Below are positions 18,801 through 25,208 of a stretch of DNA of 25,208 nucleotides, in pieces. This DNA is from Smittium culicis (taxonomy: Eukaryota; Kickxellomycota; Harpellomycetes; Harpellales; Legeriomycetaceae). The notes below the pieces were generated by a model. It was not told the DNA's origin, did not search any database, and worked only from the letters and a program-made list of their open reading frames with translations. Made by a program: the position numbers and the translations under genes. The stretch is from NCBI GenBank assembly GCA_001970855.1, contig LSSN01002543.1, positions 1 to 25,208 on the forward strand, in the 5' to 3' direction. Positions within the stretch are counted from its first letter, which is position 1. The number at the start of each line of letters is the position of its first letter.

Positions 18801-19987
18801 TAAAGTTAGTATTTAGAGAATTTGAAGAATTTTCGTTCGTGTTTTTTGATTCAGAAGATCCAGAATTCGAAGTATAAACATGTTCTTTTGTTTTCTGTGG
18901 TTTATTCTGTTTTTTTCCTATTTTGAGATATAAAGTAATTTGATATGAAATCAACACGCAATTGAGAAAAAAGAATAAAATTATCTAGCTATAAATGGAA
19001 TAGAAAAGAAAATCTTAGAAAATTAAATAAACCTTTTGGGAGTTTTTTAGAACTTGAATTTTTATTATACGCTTTGATCGGGTCGTATTCATCATCAAAA
19101 TGTTCTGAGTCGTCGTCTTCATACTCGCTTTCGTAATTTCTAGCTGATTTTGATTTTCCATCAGCAAAGTATTCATCGTAGTAATTTTCTTCATAATCAC
19201 TATCAGCTTGTTTAAAATAACTCGAGTCGATGGAATCATTATCAGCTGCAAGTAGCTGGGCAATAAGTGCGCTGCTGAGCTCTTCCTCTTCGGCTTTTGA
19301 AAGAACTCTACTCTCATGCTTGGGGCTAACTGAAGATTTTTTTGTAGATTTTTTGCTTCTATTGGAGCTAGAGCTGGATGATTTTTTTTTGGATGAACTA
19401 GTAGATTCGTTTTTTTTAGATTGTGCAGCTTTTTTTGCAGGGGTCCTTGAATTTGGTTTTTTAGATTTAGAAATATTAGATTTGATATCAGTTTGCTTTT
19501 CGGGTGTAAGAGTTTGAGAGGTGTTTGATAAGATATCAACATCAATTGACGAATTTGATGAGGGCGTTTTATCGATAACTGAAGAATTGATGTTTTCGTA
19601 TTTGTTTTCATCGTAGCTTGAACCATTTAGTATTTTGATTTTGGACTCAGCACTACTTTTCAATTTTTTCGATATATTTCTTGTAGATTTTCTTGTGCTT
19701 GACCTTGTAGCTTTTTGATCTTTGCTACCCTTATCTAATAAGGTTTGATTTGCGTTTTTTAATAATTGTAAAAAGATTATTAAAAAAGGCTTTTTATTTT
19801 TAATACTATATTATTAAATTCCTAAAATCAATCTAGCATATGATATATACATAGAATAACCAGAGAGCTTAAGTGGGTAAAGATGGAGAAAAATACCATG
19901 AATATCCATTATATCTACTTGATCATTTTCGCTATTTTCGCCATCTTTCTTTCGTTTGGCATTATCGACAGAATTTTCCATTGTCAT
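15862..19987 (-). CDS. MYSM1: MYSM1-like histone H2A deubiquitinase: SANT + JAMM/MPN protein (seven exons)
   Basis: Exons rebuilt by splice signals: 19897-19987, 19033-19734, 18628-18917, 18294-18531, 17836-18100, 17575-17762 and 15862-17447. They total 3360 nt (1119 residues) with frame kept at all six junctions. Residues about 340-388 are a SANT/MYB domain ending in SHAQKHF (376-382), followed by SGKPLDPNSAAAKPYL. The MPN domain starts near 555; the catalytic Glu577 is in METEIIGLLGG, and the JAMM motif is H639-S-H641-P...PS649-x-x-D652, all zinc/catalytic residues present. Family role: removal of ubiquitin from histone H2A to activate transcription, in the nucleus. Oddities: a Ser/Asn-rich insertion of about 120 residues (664-784) before GAPFIGAIVGPYDP, a long C-terminal tail, and no visible SWIRM between SANT and MPN. 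Residues 31-265 are Ser/Lys-rich, then acidic. ATG 19985-19987 is the first after an in-frame stop. Confidence 0.9.
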
Positions 19988-21370
19988 CAGAGGGAAAATC
20001 CCAATATGAAAAAGTATTAGATGCTGGTATAATTAAAGATGTTTGTAAAAAATTGGACCTTTATCTAAAAAAAAATATGTATTTGAAGAGAATTAAGTAT
20101 CGATTTATCTATACCCAAATAAAAAAAACTAGCGAGTCTTGAGTGGATATCATACAAATAAATATTAATGAGTAGCTTGTTTTTTGAATGCTTTAAGATA
20201 ATTATTTCAAAGAGAGAATGAATTTTACTATGTAACAAAAAAATTATTTAATAATATTTGGAATTATTTTTATTCGAAGGTATAGAATTTTTAAATTAAT
20301 TACCAGAACTCCTTTCAATTGAATGGATTAAATATTTACTCGATATAAGAATGTGGAAATAAGCGCTTTAATTGAATATCGATTGAGAATTTACACCTTT
20401 TTTAGGTGAGAATTGTGTAAATATAACTATGGGTATGCTCAGTATCGGGTAATCTGATTATCGTATATATTGGTTTTCTTGTTTAAATTTTTCAAATCAG
20501 GCTGTTTGTATATTATAGGAAATGAACCTGATAAGGCGAGCTAAGTTTAATAATTCGGTAGTTAAATATATGTTGAAAGCGAAGTATACTATACTAAATT
20601 GGAATAATTTCTCTATAGATGAAAATATCGCATGAAAATTTTAAAATAAATTATAAAAATAGAATAATTTATATGCGAAAATGGTATAAGGCTGAATAGC
20701 AAACATAAGTATAATACGAATTATTTATAGAAAATAGTAATTTTGGTTTTTTTTATAAAGATATATTCGACTCTAATTTAAAGACTGGATGATAACTTGC
20801 ATGACAATTAAAATGATATGAACTTACCTTTTGGCAAATAGGCTAGTATATTTAAATTATAGAAATTAATTAATAGAGCTTTAAAAAAAATTCTAGCGGT
20901 ATAATTAAGCTTGGATCAAATATTGTTTTGAAATAATTAGATGTATGAAAAGAGCGCAGAAATATTGCTTAGATCAATTCTCCGCTCTAAAACTGTAAAT
21001 AAACTTTTAATAGATGCGCTTTTTTATACGATCTATATTTTTTTTATGGCCAATTCCTATTTTTAGGCTATCTGATTGTTGATTGGACTCTAATTGCCTT
21101 GAGAATGCACTTTTTCGCGTTTATCATTTTTTGCTCTTATTTTAGGCAATTTTACCCATAAAGATTAAAATTGGCGTTTCAATATTATCTTTTTATCTAT
21201 TTAATAATTGGCTACAGAAATATTGAACAAACCTAATTACAAAGAACCTATACGCTATTTTATCTATTTATTATCCATCAATGCTATAATATCCTGAATT
21301 TTCTACTAAACGATAATACTCAAGTCTAATACAGCAGTCAGAAACCTTTTTCAGCTTACGACACGCTTAA

Positions 21371-21558
21371 CCCTTACACGCCCAACACCCATTAATAAAA
21401 TCAAAATCTTGATTCGACTATTATTTAAAGAAAATATATTATTTGCTGTTAATTTCCTATATACCAATAAATTTTAAGACCTCAGAATGTAAGTATTTTA
21501 ATTATACACAGTTGGCTATTTTTGGTAAATAAAAAATAGCCTACCGCCCTCGAAAGGG
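21371..21558 (-). repeat. TTAA-associated short repeat, copy D
   Basis: The left side is TTAA (21367-21370) followed by CCCTTACACGCCCAACACCC. The right end is CCGCCCTCGAAAGGG followed by TTAG (21559-21562), one base away from TTAA. Read on the minus strand, CCCTTTCGAGGGCGGTAGGC and the next bases (ATTTACCAAAAATAGCCAAC) align with copy A (CCCTTTCAGGGGCGATTGGC, AATTACCAAAACTATCCAAC). It lies 17 kb from the other copies and has no coding capacity. Confidence 0.6.
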
Positions 21559-21819
21559 TTAGAACGCCATGACATTTTACAAGCTGGATAAAATTTCATA
21601 TCTACAATTACTGATATATTTAATTATAATTTCTCCCTAGCTCTTAATATACTTATCCACGAATTTATGCTAATAAGGAAAATTCAATATTTTTTAATAT
21701 TGAGTCAGAATATTTATTTTGCTGGTTTATCGGATTATGATAGTCTATTATTAAAAGTTTTCATTTTCTTGTTGAGGATATATTAATGTTAAACATATAT
21801 GCTTGTAAGCCAGATTTGT

Positions 21820-21841
21820 AAAAAAAAAAAAAAAAAAAAAA
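21820..21841. repeat. Homopolymer run of 22 A
   Basis: An uninterrupted A22 tract in spacer. It could be the tail of an old retroposed sequence or a simple homopolymer expansion; I could not define a matching upstream element or target-site duplication. Confidence 0.7.
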
Positions 21842-22373
21842 CAATGCATACTTTATGATAAGTGGGAGATTTCGACTGAAAATTCGTGGCGAAATTATTT
21901 TTTACTCTGTCCAAGTAATTCGAGTTTTATGTATTCGATTTTAGAAAGCTTTTAAAAAGTAAAAAAAAAAACATAATAATTCTCAAAATATGCTGTATTT
22001 CTGAAAAAATGCTGAAATTTAAGTTAAGAACCAAAATTATAACTCATTTATTATAGAGCTAAACCTAAACTAGCTAATAATTTAAAGAAAACGAAGGATT
22101 TTTATTATATAATCCGGAAATAGGTGGGTGTTATGGGTAACTAAGCTTTTTTATATGTTTTTCAATATGCAAAAGCAGGCTTTAAAACTAAAAATAATTA
22201 TATATCCTTGTCATTTTATTAAAGAAATGGGATACGGTTGTGTAATATATATACTAAAGATTAAATATATGGAATCTAGCAAGAATTTTTTTTGAAATGA
22301 GGGGAGAAAGTATTGAGTTATGTATATATAATATTAATGTACACGAAAATTGAATTAAATTTAAATAAATTAT

Positions 22374-25208
22374 CTAGTGGTGTGGGTTTTGCAGGACGGA
22401 TTTCAAGTCAGCTATGAACTGTGAGCAGTCAGAAACGGCTTGATTAAAAGATGCTGATTTTTCCTGTGAAACAAGCAGCGACCGCTTCTGGTATTTTTGT
22501 ACCAAACCGATTATATCATAGTAAATCATTTCAAGCATTTCAATCGAAGTTGACTCTCCAAGCAGAATTTCGGATATGTAGGAGGTAAAAGTATGATCAA
22601 TATTTTCCATCAAGCTATTTTTTGGATTTGTGGAGATTTCCTGCATATGGGCGACCCCAAGTTCAAATGAATTGGATTGACCAATTTTTTTCGAGTTTAT
22701 GCATGGCTCAGACTTTATCGGAAAGCTATTTTTCTCTTTGGGCACGGACTTTGTGATAATCAATTGAGTGCTTTTAAAATTATTTTTGCTAATTGGGCTA
22801 GAATTATGGGTCTGGCTAATCTTAGGAAAATTTACTGGTCTGGAGATTGAACGCCTGGAAATATTATGGATAATACTACCTAGTCGAGGGCGCGTAGATT
22901 TGTAGCTATTTGGATTGTTGAAAGAGTTTTTTTCTTCAGAATCGGAATTACTATTTCGAATGATTACATCAACATCTTCGCCCTTTTCAAGGTGCGGATT
23001 ATAATTTTGGTTTAAAGAATTTGGTAGCGATGAAAATTCTCCATCAGAAGAGCCAATTTCACTATTTTGGTGCCCTAACGATTTTTCGTAATCAGATGAA
23101 ATGAATGATAGATATTTCAAAAACATTTCGAACATACTTTCACAGAATTCAAAATCGCTGGAGATATTTTTAAATTCTATTAGCGATAAATCAAGAACTG
23201 AGAGGTATGGCTTAATTATGATTAAAAGCTCAAAATCGCTGCTGATAGCTTTCACTGTGCGGTCGCTACATTTGGATACAAACTTGAGGTCGGTATCTTG
23301 TACAATCGATGTGGATGGCGTAAGAACACTAGGTTTTATCATTTCTATCGCTTTATTAGCTGATTTAGTTTTCAAAGATTCGGCCTTTTTCAAGCTGACG
23401 AGCGAAATTACAGATGAGTTTTCAGTAATATTGTCCTGAGTATGGTCATCAGAATTGGGAGATAATGGTGGCGAGTAAGTAGTATTACTTAATCGAGTGT
23501 TACTGTGCTGTAGTTTGTAATTTAGGTGATTATCGTCTAAGTTGGAGAGTGATTTATGTAAAAAATGCTGTAGGAAGCTGGATGAAACTTTTAGTGACGA
23601 CGCGATGATTTTTGTCAGAGTTTCCTGGGTGCGTTTTAACCTTTTAATTGCCAGTGGGCCGGGTAAATTAGTACTCAAGTTACTGGCTATTTTGAAATTA
23701 TTGCCAAAGTGGGAAGCTGTAGGAATTATTGGAGTTGAGAGAGGATCGGAATCCGAAAAAACGCCAGTTGAAGAATCGAAATTAGATGAACTGAAACTAA
23801 GCAATTTTTCAGTTGCTTCTAAAGCTTTAACACCGCCAACAAAATTGGCAGTGTCAACAGAAACAACAAATTCGAAAAGAAATTGCTGGATGCAAACGTA
23901 GTGGAAATTTTCATTCTTTATGAATGCTTCGTTTAAAGTTATAAGTGGGATTTCAGACAGTTCCGAGTTAGTAGATTCGTCGAGTAACTTTTGAGATCTA
24001 ATAGGATCGTAGATAGAATTATGAAAGTTTTCGGTCAAGAAATTTCTAATTAGTGACTGGACTTTGGAGATAACAGTCATTTCAAAGTTGTTAAGGTGGT
24101 CAATAAAGGGGTTCTTTTTTTTAAAAAAAGGAGAAATTTTCCTAATAGAACCAATTTGGCTGCACGCAGGATTTTGGGAGCTAGACTTTTTGTATGATGG
24201 AGAAAAATGTGATTTCTTTAAATTGTTCAAGATGGGTTCTAAACTATTCGAGGAATCTTGAAACGGGTCAAGGCTACTTGAAATGAAGGCTTTAGAGGAA
24301 GAAATCAAAGGGTAAAAAAACAAGATCAGCTCGTCTTCATTGAAATTTCCTATGGAAAACTTGTGTTTTGCAGGAATGATGGAGTGAAGTCTAGAGGCCC
24401 ATTCGGGATCTGGAGTTTCAGAAATTACCAGAAGCCCTGTATGAACTTGACCAACAAGTTCTGACAAATAGTGGTTTAGAACAACGATCCAATCGCTGTA
24501 GCACCAATTTTGAAGATCGGACAATATGATTACACCAGAATTTTTTTTAGCGTTATTGAAATGACTAGATATGAGCGATTCAGGCTGCATGTCGCATGTT
24601 AGCAATGATGCAGGGTTAAGTGAGTAGTTTGGAATTTTGAATTCGGTTAATTTTTGTGATATAGCTATCCTTAAAGATTCTTGACCCATTCCTGGGCTTC
24701 CCGAAACTAGGACTCTGCAATTAGAAGGTCCAGAACTTCTTATTTCAGATAATTTTGGATCGCAAATTGTGTTAGTTGTTTTTGAGCTTAGAAAAATGTC
24801 ACAGACCTCAGAGCAAACTTTACCAAGTAGAGGATCAAGTACACCAAGGTTGTTTGAGAAAGATTGGGAAAACTTGAAAAGCTTATTCATGGCAGAGATA
24901 ACGTCAGCGTTGGTGATATGGATTTTAGAGGTATCGATTTGTATTTTATCTTTGTAATCGTGAAGGTCAGGAAAATTTCTGCGTATCGAGGAAAGGGCGA
25001 TTTCGTTTACAAATGAGCTTATTTCAGCTCCGCTCCACCCAGAAGAGCGGTCGAGGATGTAGTCAGACATTTGCTGCGAGAGGGGACTTGGCCAATTTTT
25101 TGTGTGGATGTTTAGGATGGCGAGTCTTGCGTTTCTGTCAGGATGGCTGAAGAACAGTTCACGATCAAAGCGACCAGGTCTGCGGAAAGCAGGGTCAACA
25201 GAGTCGGG
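22374..25208 (-). CDS. ATAD2: ATAD2/Yta7/Abo1-type AAA chromatin protein, C-terminal part (5' end outside window)
   Basis: Open from the window edge (25208, in frame) to the stop at 22374: 944 visible residues, with no intron seen. The upstream part, with the main Walker A/B of AAA1, lies outside. Visible: the end of AAA1 with the double-Arg segment FRRPGRFDRE (8-17), the lid with SSGWSGAEISSFVNEIALSSIRR (55-77), and a second AAA module at about 160-300. In that module the P-loop reads GSPGMGQES (170-178), with Lys replaced by Gln, and the Walker B-like VIILSDLQ lacks the catalytic Glu, as in the inactive AAA2 of ATAD2/Yta7. No clear bromodomain follows. The long Ser/Asn-rich part ends in a helical segment (EMLEMIYYDIIGLVQKYQKR...) like the C-terminus of ATAD2 relatives. 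The family handles histone H3-H4 and nucleosome density. A start at the internal Met (25070) is wrong, since the family match continues upstream to the edge. Confidence 0.88.
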   Translation of the reverse strand, partial: PDSVDPAFRRPGRFDRELFFSHPDRNARLAILNIHTKNWPSPLSQQMSDYILDRSSGWSGAEISSFVNEIALSSIRRNFPDLHDYKDKIQIDTSKIHITNADVISAMNKLFKFSQSFSNNLGVLDPLLGKVCSEVCDIFLSSKTTNTICDPKLSEIRSSGPSNCRVLVSGSPGMGQESLRIAISQKLTEFKIPNYSLNPASLLTCDMQPESLISSHFNNAKKNSGVIILSDLQNWCYSDWIVVLNHYLSELVGQVHTGLLVISETPDPEWASRLHSIIPAKHKFSIGNFNEDELILFFYPLISSSKAFISSSLDPFQDSSNSLEPILNNLKKSHFSPSYKKSSSQNPACSQIGSIRKISPFFKKKNPFIDHLNNFEMTVISKVQSLIRNFLTENFHNSIYDPIRSQKLLDESTNSELSEIPLITLNEAFIKNENFHYVCIQQFLFEFVVSVDTANFVGGVKALEATEKLLSFSSSNFDSSTGVFSDSDPLSTPIIPTASHFGNNFKIASNLSTNLPGPLAIKRLKRTQETLTKIIASSLKVSSSFLQHFLHKSLSNLDDNHLNYKLQHSNTRLSNTTYSPPLSPNSDDHTQDNITENSSVISLVSLKKAESLKTKSANKAIEMIKPSVLTPSTSIVQDTDLKFVSKCSDRTVKAISSDFELLIIIKPYLSVLDLSLIEFKNISSDFEFCESMFEMFLKYLSFISSDYEKSLGHQNSEIGSSDGEFSSLPNSLNQNYNPHLEKGEDVDVIIRNSNSDSEEKNSFNNPNSYKSTRPRLGSIIHNISRRSISRPVNFPKISQTHNSSPISKNNFKSTQLIITKSVPKEKNSFPIKSEPCINSKKIGQSNSFELGVAHMQEISTNPKNSLMENIDHTFTSYISEILLGESTSIEMLEMIYYDIIGLVQKYQKRSLLVSQEKSASFNQAVSDCSQFIADLKSVLQNPHH

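Larger units (their letters stand above)
19988..22373. other. AT-rich spacer with one repeat copy and a poly-A tract
   Basis: No coding exon could be supported. The plus-strand open stretch 19873-20142 is antisense to exon 1 of the deubiquitinase gene. The region holds repeat copy D (21371-21558) and a run of 22 A (21820-21841). The left part should contain the deubiquitinase promoter. Confidence 0.5.

Noticed and set aside
19873..20142. Plus-strand open frame of 89 codons
   Set aside because: It is antisense to exon 1 of the deubiquitinase gene, whose start codon, donor site and phase all fit; the plus translation has no recognisable features.
20392..20410. Small palindrome CACCTTTTTTAGGTG
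   Set aside because: Five-base stem with no gene end nearby; expected by chance in a spacer of this size.

Overview
The window is strongly AT-rich eukaryotic nuclear DNA. Genes are interrupted by short introns (73-193 bp, GT...AG) and separated by long AT-rich spacers. Six protein genes can be supported and all lie on the minus strand. The gene set (Pho80-type cyclin, Osm1/Frd1-type soluble fumarate reductase, Nop6-like RRM protein, GPI-anchored Ser-rich wall protein, Yta7/Abo1/ATAD2-type AAA protein) points to a fungus. A MYSM1-type histone H2A deubiquitinase, which the standard yeasts lack, together with the extreme AT content suggests an early-diverging fungus. A Harpellales-like gut fungus is my guess, not something the sequence proves.

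Layout: 1-1504 is AT/T-rich spacer. 1505-2425 is a Pho80-like cyclin. 2426-7225 is a 4.8 kb gene-poor stretch holding three copies of a roughly 190-200 bp repeat with CCC...GGG ends and TTAA or near-TTAA flanks; two of them form an inverted pair. 7226-8494 is a five-exon Nop6-like gene that I rebuilt from splice signals. 9191-11005 is a membrane-anchored fumarate reductase. 11285-11657 may be a frameshifted gene relic. 12706-14658 is a secreted, mucin-like, GPI-anchored protein with an eight-cysteine head. 15862-19987 is a seven-exon, 1119-codon SANT + MPN (JAMM) deubiquitinase that I rebuilt from separate reading frames; every splice junction keeps the frame. 19988-22373 is spacer with a fourth repeat copy. 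22374-25208 is the C-terminal part of an ATAD2/Yta7-type AAA protein that runs off the right edge.

The two rightmost genes both act on chromatin (H2A deubiquitination and histone/nucleosome handling). The Nop6-like protein belongs to ribosome biogenesis and the cyclin to CDK signalling. There is no operon-like logic; each gene has its own spacer and presumably its own promoter. No tRNA, rRNA or CRISPR was seen. The most distinctive items are the MYSM1-like gene (complete JAMM centre, a roughly 120-residue insertion inside the MPN domain, no visible SWIRM), the TTAA-associated repeat family, and the three-CX3C secreted protein.
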